Origin: Thiorhodospira sibirica ATCC 700588
GTDB lineage: Bacteria; Pseudomonadota; Gammaproteobacteria; Ectothiorhodospirales; Ectothiorhodospiraceae
Length of the DNA stretch: 64,000 bases
Direction: 5' to 3'
Assembly: GCF_000227725.2 (NCBI RefSeq)
Contig: NZ_MU255056.1
Coordinates: 2,045,193 to 2,109,192 of the forward strand
The first letter of the stretch is position 1. Every line of letters begins with the position of its first letter. The notes under the pieces are model-generated. The model had not been told where the DNA came from and searched no databases. It saw only the letters and a list, made by a program, of their open reading frames with translations. Shown piece after piece: positions 19,250 through 28,597 of the stretch. Both the position numbers and the translations under genes were made by a program.

Positions 19250-20085
19250 GCCTGCTCTATATGGACCAGCTGGTGCTGGATATTCCTGGGCGTGAGTTCC
19301 TGCAGCCCTTGCACTGTCAGATTGAGCCCGGTCAGTGCTGGGGCATTCTCGGCCCCAATGGCTGTGGCAAAACCACCCTGCTGCATACCCTTGCCGGTCT
19401 GCGTCCGCCGCGTAGCGGACAGATTCTGCTGGAACAGATCCCGATAGACCAGATCCCCAGACGCCGACTGGCGCAGCAAATGGGCATGGTCTTTCAACAG
19501 CAGCACGATGAATTCCCCGCCACCGTCCTGGAGACCGCCTTGATTGGCCGCCATCCCTACCTGCGCTTTTGGGAGATGGAATCGGGCGAGGATCATCAAA
19601 AGGCCTGGCAGGCACTGGGACGCATGCAACTTGCCGAATTAGCGCAACGTCCGGTGCAAACCCTCTCCGGGGGCGAACGCCAGCGCCTTGCCCTGTGTAC
19701 TGTGCTGGCACAAGCGCCTCGCCTGCTGTTGCTGGATGAGCCGACCAATCATCTCGATCTGCATCATCAAATCGACGTACTCAGCCTGATCCGCCATGAC
19801 ATCGGAAGCCAGCGTGCCGCCCTCATGAGCCTGCATGATATCAACCTCGCCGCCCGCTTCTGCACCCACCTGCTGCTGTTATTCAAAGACGGCCACGCCG
19901 TCTGGGGGGGGCGTGAACACATGCTGCAAACACAACTCTTGGAACGACTCTACCAGCAACGCCTGATCAGCACCCATCTGCAAGGCCAGACCATCTTCAT
20001 CCCCGACCCTGACAGCAACGCCAGCGTGCATCGCTATTTGCCTGAAAGCATTGAGCGATCTTCGTCGTTCAAGCAAACCGCCTAA
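19246..20085 (+). CDS. btuD: ABC transporter ATPase, probably for B12
   Basis: Drives import through the adjacent permease. The 279-residue protein has Walker A GPNGCGKTT, Q-loop MVFQQQHDEF, signature LSGGERQRL, Walker B LLLLDEPTNHLDL and the switch His in SLHDINLAARF. It closely resembles FepC/BtuD-type ATPases. The start overlaps the permease stop, indicating coupled translation. It is the last gene of the operon; no periplasmic binding protein (BtuF) gene follows, so that component must lie elsewhere. It converges with the hybrid kinase gene 44 bases away. Confidence 0.9.
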   Translation: MSLLYMDQLVLDIPGREFLQPLHCQIEPGQCWGILGPNGCGKTTLLHTLAGLRPPRSGQILLEQIPIDQIPRRRLAQQMGMVFQQQHDEFPATVLETALIGRHPYLRFWEMESGEDHQKAWQALGRMQLAELAQRPVQTLSGGERQRLALCTVLAQAPRLLLLDEPTNHLDLHHQIDVLSLIRHDIGSQRAALMSLHDINLAARFCTHLLLLFKDGHAVWGGREHMLQTQLLERLYQQRLISTHLQGQTIFIPDPDSNASVHRYLPESIERSSSFKQTA

Positions 20086-20129
20086 ACGTCCGTGACTACC
20101 CGGCGTTCCTGGCGCGGGTCGTCGCCTTC

Positions 20130-22919
20130 TCAGACAGGCTCCCCCGCAGGGACAGGGCGTAGATCGTCCAGCCATCGCGTTAATACCGTCGTCAACTGCG
20201 CCAAAGACAGCGGTTTACTGACATAATCATTCATTCCGGCGGCAAGGCAGGCCTCTTTATCGCTTGGCATGGCGTGGGCGGTCATTGCAATGATCGGGAT
20301 GCGCGGATCAAAGGCATCGCCTGACGCGGCACGGATGCGCTGCGTGGCGGTGATGCCATCCATGACCGGCATCTGCACATCCATCAGGATCAGATCATAG
20401 TCCGCCTGGCTCAGGTGATCCAAGGCCGCCTGCCCATGATTGACTGCCGTGGCCTGCAGACCGAGTTTGCGCAACATCCCCAAGGCGACTTGCTGATTAA
20501 CCACATTATCCTCAACCAAAAGAATGCGCACCTGGGCGTGTGCAAAATTCACCGCGTGCGATGACTGGACGGGTTGCACTGTATGCGGGGTGATCATGCG
20601 GTGTTGATCGAAGGAAGGCGCAAACAGTTGTTGCAATACGTGCAAAAGCGCCGTTTGACGGATGGGCTTGGGCAGGCAGGCATGAAAACCGGCCTGTTGA
20701 TAGCGCTGCGGGTCTTCGGCACGCACGACGCTGGGCAAAATAACCCGCAACAGCCCCTGCATCTGCGGATCGGCAGATAAGGTGCGCCCCAGGGTTTCAC
20801 CATCCATCACCGGCATCTGCAGATTAATCAACACCGCCTGATACGGCTCATGTTCCTCCTTGTGAGCCTGATACAGCAGACGCAGGGCCTCAACCCCATC
20901 AGCGGCACCCGCTGCCCGCATCCCCCATTGACCCAGGCGCTGCGTCAACAGCGTGCGCTGCGTGGCGTTATCATCCACGACCAGGATGCGCCGCTGTTGC
21001 AAATTCTCGGTGGCATGCGCCGCGTGCGGACGTGGTACGTCGATATTAAGCGTCAAGGGAACGCTAAACCAGAATACCGATCCCTGGCCTTCCTGACTTT
21101 GCACCCCAATGGTGCCGCCCATCAGCTCAACCAATTGCTTGCAAATCGCCAGCCCCAGACCGGTACCGCCATAACGGCGGGTGGTCGAGGCATCCACCTG
21201 GGAGAATTTTTCAAAAAGCAGCGGCACCTTGTCAGCGGCAATGCCAATGCCGGTATCACAGACCTCAAAGCGTAGGCGGGCCGTTGCGGCACGTTTTTCG
21301 AGTAATTGCACACGCACTACCACCTCGCCGCGTTCGGAAAACTTGATCGCATTGCCGACCAGATTGTTGAGAATTTGCCGCAGACGCCCCGGATCACCGC
21401 TAAGCGCCAGCGACAACACATCATCATCCAGCACGCACAACAGTTCGAGGTTTTTTTCGTAGGCACGCACGGCCTGAGCACTGATCACCTCATCGACCAG
21501 CGTTGCTATATCCAGCTCAAGGTGTTCCAGATCGAGTTTGCCGGCCTCAACCTTGGAAAAGTCCAGAATATCGTTTAACAGGCCCAGCAGCGACTCGGCA
21601 CTTTTTTTCACCGTATCGGCGTAGTGGCGCTGCGTGGCATCCAGGGCGGTATCCAGCAACAAGGTGGTCATGCCGATGACGCCGTTCATCGGGGTACGGA
21701 TTTCATGGCTCATATTGGCCAAAAATTCACTCTTGGCGGCATTGGCGCGCTCGGCTTGCAAGGTCAGATCTTCTGCCTGCTTGATCGCCGCCTGCAGGCG
21801 CCGGTTGGCATCGCGCAGGGCCAGTTCTGCGTGTTTGCGGCGGGTGATGTCGGTGGTATGGGCATCCATGCGCAGGATGTGCCCCTGCCGGTCGCGGATC
21901 AAGCGGTATTCATCCAAAAGCCAGGCGGTGCTGCCATCGGCGCGCACAATCCGGTATTCTCCCTCGACCGCATCGTTTGCCGCCAAGGTGTCCAGCATCC
22001 GCGCAATCAAGGCACGATCCTCGGGGTGGATCAGGCGTTGGCGCAATTGCGGGTCCTGCTCAAACTGGGCCTGTGGATAGCCATAGATGCGCTGTGCTGA
22101 GGGGGTAATGAACATCGTATCTTGCTGCGGCCAGGTCGCCGACCAGACCACACCGCTCATATTGTCCAAAATGCTGGCCAGCTTGTTTTCGCTATCATGC
22201 AGGCGCCGATAGCCCCGCGTAAGCACCTCATACATCACGAGAATAAAGATCACCCCCAACAAAGCAATCGCGGCATGAGAAAAGGCCAGCGGACGCCAGG
22301 GAATGGGGAGCACCTCGGGCAAGATGACACTAATGCCGCCGCGAATATCACCCTCCTCATAGCCCTGCTTGGCATGACAGGTCAGGCAGGGTTTTTCCGT
22401 GACTAATGGCGCCATGTAGCGAAAGCCCTGCTGCTGCCCGACGGTGGTAAACTCACCGTGCTCCTTGACACCCTGCTCAAAAGCCTGCAAAGCCTCAGCC
22501 TCCCACGGTTGCGGGGTGTTTTGCGGGCGAATGGGGTTTAGGCTAGTAATGCGAAAACGCACGCTGTTGGTATGCTCGGCCAGTTCCGAGAGCTGGCGGG
22601 TCATGTAGGCAGGATTGACCTTGGTCAGGGTCAAATGCTCATGGATGAACAAATCCCGGTCATCAATTTCCGTCAGATAGGGATTAGGCTGGGTATGCTC
22701 AGAAACTGGCGCATAAATCCCGGCATGCATCGCATTCCATCGGCGCATCAACACCACCTGCTCAAAAAACGCCTTGGCCGTTGCAAAAGCCACCTCCGTG
22801 CGCGCCAGATTCGCCTGATGAAGATTCCAGCCCAGAGACAGGCCCACCATCAACAGCCAAAACAACACCGCAAGCACGGTGCCCATCTTAAAAAGATACA
22901 AAGGGGGATCTTGTTGCAT
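20130..22919 (-). CDS. Hybrid sensor histidine kinase with Tll0287-like CxxCH sensor domain
   Basis: A 929-residue membrane kinase. Order: TM helix near 12-32; periplasmic region with [12 protein letters not shown] (about 178-184), a c-type heme-binding CxxCH of the kind found in Tll0287-like (DUF3365) sensors; second TM near 212-230; PAS domain about 245-370; HisKA with phospho-acceptor His in [12 protein letters not shown] (about 405); HATPase with [15 protein letters not shown] and GGTGLGLAI; two receiver domains. The second receiver is complete ([10 protein letters not shown], about residue 845), but the first reads [10 protein letters not shown], with Asn in place of the phospho-accepting Asp (about 697). 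Probably senses redox state, oxygen or NO through heme; that is inferred. No cognate regulator adjoins. Confidence 0.9.
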   Translation of the reverse strand: MQQDPPLYLFKMGTVLAVLFWLLMVGLSLGWNLHQANLARTEVAFATAKAFFEQVVLMRRWNAMHAGIYAPVSEHTQPNPYLTEIDDRDLFIHEHLTLTKVNPAYMTRQLSELAEHTNSVRFRITSLNPIRPQNTPQPWEAEALQAFEQGVKEHGEFTTVGQQQGFRYMAPLVTEKPCLTCHAKQGYEEGDIRGGISVILPEVLPIPWRPLAFSHAAIALLGVIFILVMYEVLTRGYRRLHDSENKLASILDNMSGVVWSATWPQQDTMFITPSAQRIYGYPQAQFEQDPQLRQRLIHPEDRALIARMLDTLAANDAVEGEYRIVRADGSTAWLLDEYRLIRDRQGHILRMDAHTTDITRRKHAELALRDANRRLQAAIKQAEDLTLQAERANAAKSEFLANMSHEIRTPMNGVIGMTTLLLDTALDATQRHYADTVKKSAESLLGLLNDILDFSKVEAGKLDLEHLELDIATLVDEVISAQAVRAYEKNLELLCVLDDDVLSLALSGDPGRLRQILNNLVGNAIKFSERGEVVVRVQLLEKRAATARLRFEVCDTGIGIAADKVPLLFEKFSQVDASTTRRYGGTGLGLAICKQLVELMGGTIGVQSQEGQGSVFWFSVPLTLNIDVPRPHAAHATENLQQRRILVVDDNATQRTLLTQRLGQWGMRAAGAADGVEALRLLYQAHKEEHEPYQAVLINLQMPVMDGETLGRTLSADPQMQGLLRVILPSVVRAEDPQRYQQAGFHACLPKPIRQTALLHVLQQLFAPSFDQHRMITPHTVQPVQSSHAVNFAHAQVRILLVEDNVVNQQVALGMLRKLGLQATAVNHGQAALDHLSQADYDLILMDVQMPVMDGITATQRIRAASGDAFDPRIPIIAMTAHAMPSDKEACLAAGMNDYVSKPLSLAQLTTVLTRWLDDLRPVPAGEPV

Positions 22920-23222
22920 ACCAAAAAATACACGGTCCTTGGGCCACTAGGCAGCCGCATCTCATCAAAACCCAGACCATAGCAACACCTTGCGGCGTCC
23001 GTGGCACGCAATGCCAAGCTTGCCAAGCTGGCTATCTTGCCGGTATTGATCCAGGACACCAATCAGGGAGGGAATACAAGCGCGCAGACACGCATCTTGC
23101 GCTGATCGGATCAAGGCTAACACTGCCCGCTGCACGGGGCAAGCGAAGCAAAGAAAATGGCTTTACATTGAATACGATATGGGCTTTGCGATAGTCCTTA
23201 ATGGGCGGCGTCGCGGCAAAGA
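22920..23222. other. Intergenic region between hybrid kinase and RND gene
   Basis: About 300 bases with no coding frame of note. It must contain the promoter of the minus-strand kinase gene. CAAGCTTGCCAAGCTGG near 23020 is a short repeat; nothing else was recognised. Confidence 0.4.
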
Positions 23223-26200
23223 TTAGGGCGCCTCCGTCTGCAGCCTGGCATTTCCGGTGGCCTGCCAGCGGCGGATGGCGCGTTCATAGATGGCCAGCAG
23301 GGCAGGGATGACGACGAGGACCAGGACCGTGGCCACGCCCAGGCCAAAGACGATGGAGATGGCCATGGGAATGAGGAATTGGGCCTGTACGGAGCGCTCA
23401 AACAGCAAGGGAATCAGGCCGGCAATGGTGGTAAAAGAGGTCAGTAACACGGCGCGCAGGCGCTGGCAGGCGGCTTCGACAATGGCCAGTTCCATGGCCT
23501 TGCCTTCCTCCAGCAGGGATTGATAAAAACTCACCAGGATGATGGCGTTGTTGACCACAATGCCGGTGAGGCCAAACAGCCCAAACAAAGACAGCAAGGT
23601 CAGATTAACGCCCAGCAGCCAGTGTCCCACCAAGGCCCCGAGAATCCCGAAGGGGATAATCGCCATGACAATCAGCGGCCAGCCGTATGAGCCAAACACC
23701 CAGGCCAGCACGATGTAAATCATGGCCAGCGCAAACAGCAAGCCCATGCGCATATCGGCCAGGGTTTCGGCCTGATCCGCCGCCCGCCCCTCAAATGACC
23801 AGCGAATCCCATAGCGCTCGACCAGTTCCGGCAAGATGGTAGTGCGCAGTTGTTCGCGCACCTGTCCGGCATTGTTGAGGTGTCGATCGACCTCTGCCGA
23901 GATCTGCACCGCAAGATGGCCGTTGGCGCGGCGCAAGGTTTCAAAGCCCTGGCGAGGACTGAGGGTGGCTACGCTATCCAGCGGGACATGGCGCCCATCC
24001 GGGAGAATAATGGCCAGACGCTCCAGAGTTGCGGCGCGGTGGCGTTCCTCTGCAGGCAGACGAACCCGCACCTCCAACTCATCCAGACCTTCCTGATAAA
24101 TCTGCACCAGATAGCCATCAAAGGCGGCGCGCAGTTGCCGTCCCAGTGATTCGGTGGTCAGGCCCAAGGCCAGCCCTTCGGGCTTGAGTCTATAGATCAA
24201 CTGTTCGCGCCCAAAGGGCATGTTGTCTTCGATGCCATAGACGCCGGGGTAATCGCTCATGCTTTCGGCCAGTTCCAGAGCGGCGTTTTTCAGGGCGACG
24301 GGATCATCGCCCACCAGGCGAATATCCAGATCGCGCCCTGGTGGCCCCGCCATACGCTCGGCAATGGTGAAGGTTTCAATCCCCGGCGGCAGGTTGATGC
24401 GCTGCTGCCAATGCTGAATCACCTCGCGGTTGCGCACGCTGCGCTGATCTGGTGAAACCAGCTCCACCGCAATGGCACCGAATTGATCCCCGTTGGCGAC
24501 CACCGCCCCGCCGCCTTGCGCCATGCCGCGCCCCAGATAAACCACGACATTACGGATGACGGCTTCTCCCAGTTCAGCCTCAGTGGCATAGAGCTGAGTT
24601 TCAACTTCGCGCAGGAATTGCTCAACCCGCTGCGGCGGGGTTCCGGCCACAAAGCTGGCCCCGGCATTGATCACCGTGCCTTCCGGGGCGGGAAAGAAGC
24701 TAAAGCCGATGCGCCCACCAAATAACAGACCCAGGGCGATGATAAAGGCCGCCAGTGCTACGCTGAGGGTCAATCCGGCGTGTTGGGTGGCCGCCGAGAC
24801 CAGACGGCGAAAATGCTGATCACGCACCTGCTCAAAGCGGGCATCAAAGCGGGCGCGCCAGGAGCCGGGCGGTGCGGGCGTGATCCGGCTCATGCTGTTT
24901 TTCAGATGCGTGGGCAGGATCAGGAAGGTGATGATCACCGTGGCCATGATCACACAGACCACCACCAGCGGAATATCAAACAGGATATTGCCCATGATGC
25001 CACCGATCAGCATCAGGGGCAAAAAGGCGGCGACGGTGGTGAGCGAGGCGGCAATCACCGGCCCCAGCATCCGGCGCGCCCCGTATTCCGCCGCTTGTGA
25101 TGGGGTCATGCCCTGCTGATACTTGGTGTAGGCATGTTCACTGACCACAATGGCGTTATCCACGATGATCCCCAGCGACATGATAAAGCCAAACAGCGAG
25201 ATCATATTGATGCTGCCGCCGAAGATATACAGCGCCAGAAAGGCACTGGTAAAGGCCACGGGAATACCGATAGCTACGCGCAGCGCCAGATGTCCATTTA
25301 AAAATAAAAACAATATCCCCAAGACTAGCACCAGTCCGCCTACACCGTTTTTGAGCAACAGCAAAATGCGCTCCAATAACGGCTCAGAGGTCCGATCATA
25401 AAAATGCAGCTGCACCCCTTCGGGCAGTTGCGGCGTGATGTCCTCAATCCACTGCTCCAGAATCCTGGCCGATTGCAGGGCATCGGTTTTCTCGGCACGT
25501 TGCAGGCGCATCTCCACGGCAGGCATTCCCTGATAACGCACCCGGATCTGATTATCGCGGGGCTGGCGGTTGATCTGCGCCACATCCATCAGACGAATCA
25601 GACCCTGGGTGTCACTGCGCAAGGGAAAGGCCGCAAAATCATCCAGCGCGCGCCCCTGTTCCAGGCTGCGCAGTTGGCGGGCGGTGTCATCGCGTCCCAC
25701 CATCCCGGCGGGCAGATCCTGACTCAAGGCGCGCAGTCGCTGGCCAACGGCATCAATGCTCATGCCCAGATCCAGAAGCTGCGCCAGCGGAATCTCGATG
25801 GCAATTTCCTCATCCGGCAGGCCGTTAAAATCAATACGGGCAATCCCGCGATCCAGAAGCTGGCGCTCAAAATCACGCACCACTGCGCGCAGTTCACGCA
25901 GATCCGTAGGCCCGGTCACCAACATGCTGGAAATCGGCTCATAACGAATGATGCGCGTAATCACCGGGGTTTGTGCCGAGTCGGGCAGATTGCGCTGCTG
26001 GCTGACCCGATCCTTGACCTGATCCAGGGCCAGGGTCATATCCGTACCCGCACGAAATTCCAGCGTGAGCGAGGCGATCCCCAACGCCGAGGTCGCCGTC
26101 AGATTGCGCAGATTGTCCACCGTGCGCAATTCCTGCTCCAGCGGGATGATGATGCCGCTTTCCACATCCTCCGCACTGGCCCCCGTCCACACCACCTGCA

Positions 26201-26351
26201 CCGAGACAAAATCCAGGGCAAAATGCGGAAAAAACTGGGTATTGAGTTTTAACAAGGCCCAACTGCCGGATAACAGCATCAACGCCATCAGCAGATTAGC
26301 CGCCAGCCGATGACGTAAAAACAAACGGATCAAACCACGCGAATGCGCCAT
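23223..26351 (-). CDS. RND-family efflux transporter permease
   Basis: Inner-membrane pump of about 1042 residues in the AcrB/HAE fold: TM1 (LAANLLMALMLLSGSWALL), first porter domain, TM2-6 with GIIVDNAIVVSEHA, TM7, second porter domain, TM8-12 with GIVVNNAIILVSF. AcrB has Asp-Asp in TM4 and Lys in TM10 for proton relay; here these are Asp-Asn and Asn. No membrane-fusion or outer-membrane partner gene is adjacent. I choose ATG 26351 because the duplicated target site of the adjacent insertion sequence contains the same ATG behind a good ribosome-binding site on the far side. The insertion thus separated the gene from AGGAAG and its promoter. A TTG at 26363 in the IS could serve as a substitute start. 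Confidence 0.9.
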   Translation of the reverse strand: MAHSRGLIRLFLRHRLAANLLMALMLLSGSWALLKLNTQFFPHFALDFVSVQVVWTGASAEDVESGIIIPLEQELRTVDNLRNLTATSALGIASLTLEFRAGTDMTLALDQVKDRVSQQRNLPDSAQTPVITRIIRYEPISSMLVTGPTDLRELRAVVRDFERQLLDRGIARIDFNGLPDEEIAIEIPLAQLLDLGMSIDAVGQRLRALSQDLPAGMVGRDDTARQLRSLEQGRALDDFAAFPLRSDTQGLIRLMDVAQINRQPRDNQIRVRYQGMPAVEMRLQRAEKTDALQSARILEQWIEDITPQLPEGVQLHFYDRTSEPLLERILLLLKNGVGGLVLVLGILFLFLNGHLALRVAIGIPVAFTSAFLALYIFGGSINMISLFGFIMSLGIIVDNAIVVSEHAYTKYQQGMTPSQAAEYGARRMLGPVIAASLTTVAAFLPLMLIGGIMGNILFDIPLVVVCVIMATVIITFLILPTHLKNSMSRITPAPPGSWRARFDARFEQVRDQHFRRLVSAATQHAGLTLSVALAAFIIALGLLFGGRIGFSFFPAPEGTVINAGASFVAGTPPQRVEQFLREVETQLYATEAELGEAVIRNVVVYLGRGMAQGGGAVVANGDQFGAIAVELVSPDQRSVRNREVIQHWQQRINLPPGIETFTIAERMAGPPGRDLDIRLVGDDPVALKNAALELAESMSDYPGVYGIEDNMPFGREQLIYRLKPEGLALGLTTESLGRQLRAAFDGYLVQIYQEGLDELEVRVRLPAEERHRAATLERLAIILPDGRHVPLDSVATLSPRQGFETLRRANGHLAVQISAEVDRHLNNAGQVREQLRTTILPELVERYGIRWSFEGRAADQAETLADMRMGLLFALAMIYIVLAWVFGSYGWPLIVMAIIPFGILGALVGHWLLGVNLTLLSLFGLFGLTGIVVNNAIILVSFYQSLLEEGKAMELAIVEAACQRLRAVLLTSFTTIAGLIPLLFERSVQAQFLIPMAISIVFGLGVATVLVLVVIPALLAIYERAIRRWQATGNARLQTEAP

Positions 26352-26357
26352 AAATTT
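26342..26357. repeat. 16-bp target site duplication, left copy
   Basis: AATGCGCCATAAATTT is repeated exactly at 27801-27816 and brackets the insertion sequence. Read on the minus strand it includes the start codon region of the RND gene (AAATTTATGGCGCATT). Confidence 0.88.
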
Positions 26358-27800
26358 TGTCAACCCAATTCAGAAAAGTCCCCTTTTGTGCAAAGCAGAA
26401 GTGTCCCCCGTAGAATGCGTGGTTATGGTGTTTGGGCTGGTGCCGGAGTGATGTTGCCCCGACCTCTCCAAGGGTGGTCCGGCGCCGGTTTGTAGGTTGG
26501 CTTGGCGGTCTGTTTTGCCTTGGCCTGGTCGACGCTGTGGTGGACACTTTTTTCATCATCCAGCGGTGTGGGCGGTTCGCCCTCAGCCAACAGACGGTAA
26601 GGCATGATGTGCCCCTGGTGCAGGAGGGTGATGGTGCCGTCGAAGGCCTCGCAGACGGTGAGGGTGGCACCCCGCAGGCGGTAGCCCTTGCCCTGTCCCT
26701 GAAGCTGATATTCCCGGTTCTTGAACTGGAAGCAAAGGTTCTTGGAGAGCTTACGGGTATGGTGCAGGCAAAGGATGAGGGCCTGCTCCTCGGGGCTGTG
26801 CAGCACCGGTCGGTGGGCATCCTGGGGGCTTTGTGGCTCGACGGCGAAGCGGGCGTTGAAGTCGGCCATGAAGGTGGGGAGGAAGGCGTTGGCGGCGTCG
26901 ATGTCCGAGATCTCACGCAGGCGCAGCTCCTTGACCAAACGGTCTTGCAGGGTCTGGTTGGCCCGCTCCACCCGCCCCTTGGCCTGAGGCGTGTTGGCAT
27001 GAATGGCGGCGATGTCGAGGGTCTTGAGGGCGCGGGAAAACTGGGTCAGCTCCCCGTCGTGCTCAGGATGATTGACACGGAAGATGCTGTGTTTGTCTGA
27101 GTAGAGGGCCACCGGACGTCCGTGCTGATCCAGGTATTGCTGTAGGGTCTCCATGTAGGCCTGGGTGGTCTCGGCGGGCACGAAGCGCAGGGCCATCAGG
27201 CGCCCTGTGGCGTCGTCGATGAACACAATCAGGGTACAGCGCGGGCCGCGCACCTCAAACCAGTCATGGGGCGAGCCGTCGATTTGAATGAGCTCCCCCA
27301 GGCAGGGGCGGCGTGGACGGCGCTGATGAATGCGGGCTTGCTTGCGTTGCTTGGGCTGCCATAGCCCATCGGCCACCATCCACTGGCGCAGGGTCTCGAC
27401 CGAGAGATGATGACCATGGCGCTCGGCCAGCTTTTCGCAGGCCAGGGTGGGGCCAAAGTCGGTGTAGTGCGTCTTGACCAAGGCGAGCACCTCCTGGCGT
27501 ACTGTCTCGGCAATGGCGTTATTGGGACGTCGGCCACGGTGGCCACTGCGTAGCCCTGTCGCCCCATGCTCACGATAGCGGCGAACCAGGCGCTTGACCT
27601 GGCGCACGCTCAACCCCAGGCGCTGGGCCGCCTCGGCCTGCCGCAGATGCTTGTTCGCCACCGCCTGAATCATCTCTAGTCGGTCAATTTCTTTGTGACT
27701 CATCGTAATGTGCTCCTTCGTCATGCGTGCCCCTCCCGCTTAAATATAAAGGGGACATTTTAGAATTGGACGAAGGGGACATTACTGCTTTGGGCTAACA
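26358..27800 (-). mobile_element. Insertion sequence of IS1202/ISNCY type, 1443 bp
   Basis: Ends form an imperfect inverted repeat starting TGTCAACCCAA on the left and TGTTAGCCCAA (reverse complement of the right end), sharing a downstream GTCCCCTT block; about 22 of 28 terminal positions match. A 16-bp direct repeat flanks it. Long target duplications (around 15-30 bp) are known for IS1202-related elements. A single transposase gene fills the element and appears intact. Confidence 0.87.
26423..27703 (-). CDS. IS1202-like (ISNCY) DDE transposase
   Basis: About 426 residues. N-terminal helix-turn-helix region with EAAQRLGLSVRQVKRLVRRY and GLRSGHRGRRPNN, then an integrase-type core: Asp in LIQIDGSPHDWF, Asp in ALYSDKHSIF and Glu in AKGRVERANQTL. 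A C-terminal segment contains LCFQFKNREYQLQGQGKGYR, typical of the group. ATG 27703 is chosen because AAGGAG lies 9 bases upstream; the ATG at 27724 is further out and lacks such a site. No frameshift or stop is seen, so the element may be active. Confidence 0.88.
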   Translation of the reverse strand: MSHKEIDRLEMIQAVANKHLRQAEAAQRLGLSVRQVKRLVRRYREHGATGLRSGHRGRRPNNAIAETVRQEVLALVKTHYTDFGPTLACEKLAERHGHHLSVETLRQWMVADGLWQPKQRKQARIHQRRPRRPCLGELIQIDGSPHDWFEVRGPRCTLIVFIDDATGRLMALRFVPAETTQAYMETLQQYLDQHGRPVALYSDKHSIFRVNHPEHDGELTQFSRALKTLDIAAIHANTPQAKGRVERANQTLQDRLVKELRLREISDIDAANAFLPTFMADFNARFAVEPQSPQDAHRPVLHSPEEQALILCLHHTRKLSKNLCFQFKNREYQLQGQGKGYRLRGATLTVCEAFDGTITLLHQGHIMPYRLLAEGEPPTPLDDEKSVHHSVDQAKAKQTAKPTYKPAPDHPWRGRGNITPAPAQTP

Positions 27801-27816
27801 AATGCGCCATAAATTT
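27801..27816. repeat. 16-bp target site duplication, right copy
   Basis: Identical to 26342-26357. On the minus strand it follows CAGGAAGCATA, the likely original ribosome-binding site of the RND gene, and then runs into the insertion sequence. Confidence 0.88.
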
Positions 27817-27916
27817 TATGCTTCCTGATGGGTATTCTTATAGAGCCGCACCACGGTGCTTGAAGGCGTCGAGCCTGGGAACGCAGAGCTAAAGCTCCGC
27901 ACTTGTGAGAAGGAGT

Positions 27917-28537
27917 TTAGGGACGCTGCGCCCGCAGTTCGCGAAAACGTTGCAGGTCGGCGTCAAATTGTGCCTGGATATTATCGCGTTCGCGGGCACG
28001 GCTGTTGCGATACTGCTCATGTTCAGCAATTTGACGCTGCAAGGATGTCCCTTCCTCGCGCCAGTCATCGGGCACCTGTTGACCGCTGTTTTCATAGGCT
28101 TCAATGCGGCGTTTGTGCTGTGCCCATTGCGCATGCAGTGAGCTGAGTTTTTCATCGGTGATCTGGATGTTGGTTTCGACAATACTTAAGCGGTCGGCGC
28201 GGGCTATTTCGATATCGCGCTCGGTGTCAAACATTTTGAGCAAGATGGCATCCTGGCGGCGTTGTTCGACACGTTCCTGTTCACGACGGCGTTGCTCTTC
28301 GGTGATGCGCCGTTCGTGGCGAATTTCCTCCGGCGTCTTGGCGCGTTCAATGCTTTGTCTGATTATGCCCTGTTGATCCAATAAATGGCGCTCATAGCCC
28401 ACAGCATCCGGCGGGGGGGTATCTGCATAATGGGTGCGTCCCTGGGCATCCACCCAGCGGTGCATCTGCGCGGATACGCTGGTGTGCAAATCAGACACTA
28501 ACAACAGTGCCAAGCCGATATATATTGAGCATTTCAT
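27917..28537 (-). CDS. DUF4124-domain periplasmic protein with coiled coil
   Basis: A 206-residue exported protein. A signal peptide covers about residues 1-23 (LLLVSDLHTSVSAQ). The DUF4124 core follows as MHRWVDAQGRTHYADTPPP. The rest is charged, Gln/Arg/Glu-rich helix likely to form a coiled coil, including EEQRRREQERVEQRRQD. The domain is widespread in proteobacterial envelope proteins but has no assigned biochemical role. It would precede the RND gene in an operon-like order if the insertion sequence were absent, with about 115 bases between. Confidence 0.82.
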   Translation of the reverse strand: MKCSIYIGLALLLVSDLHTSVSAQMHRWVDAQGRTHYADTPPPDAVGYERHLLDQQGIIRQSIERAKTPEEIRHERRITEEQRRREQERVEQRRQDAILLKMFDTERDIEIARADRLSIVETNIQITDEKLSSLHAQWAQHKRRIEAYENSGQQVPDDWREEGTSLQRQIAEHEQYRNSRARERDNIQAQFDADLQRFRELRAQRP

Positions 28538-28597
28538 TTTATATCCGCTCCTCAGGCAGATGTATCACCGTGTACAGCCAGGCCATTTGAGGTGACT

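Noticed and set aside
26352-26363. TTG at 26363 as the native RND start
   Set aside because: It lies inside the insertion sequence end. The target duplication shows that the original start was the ATG at 26351.
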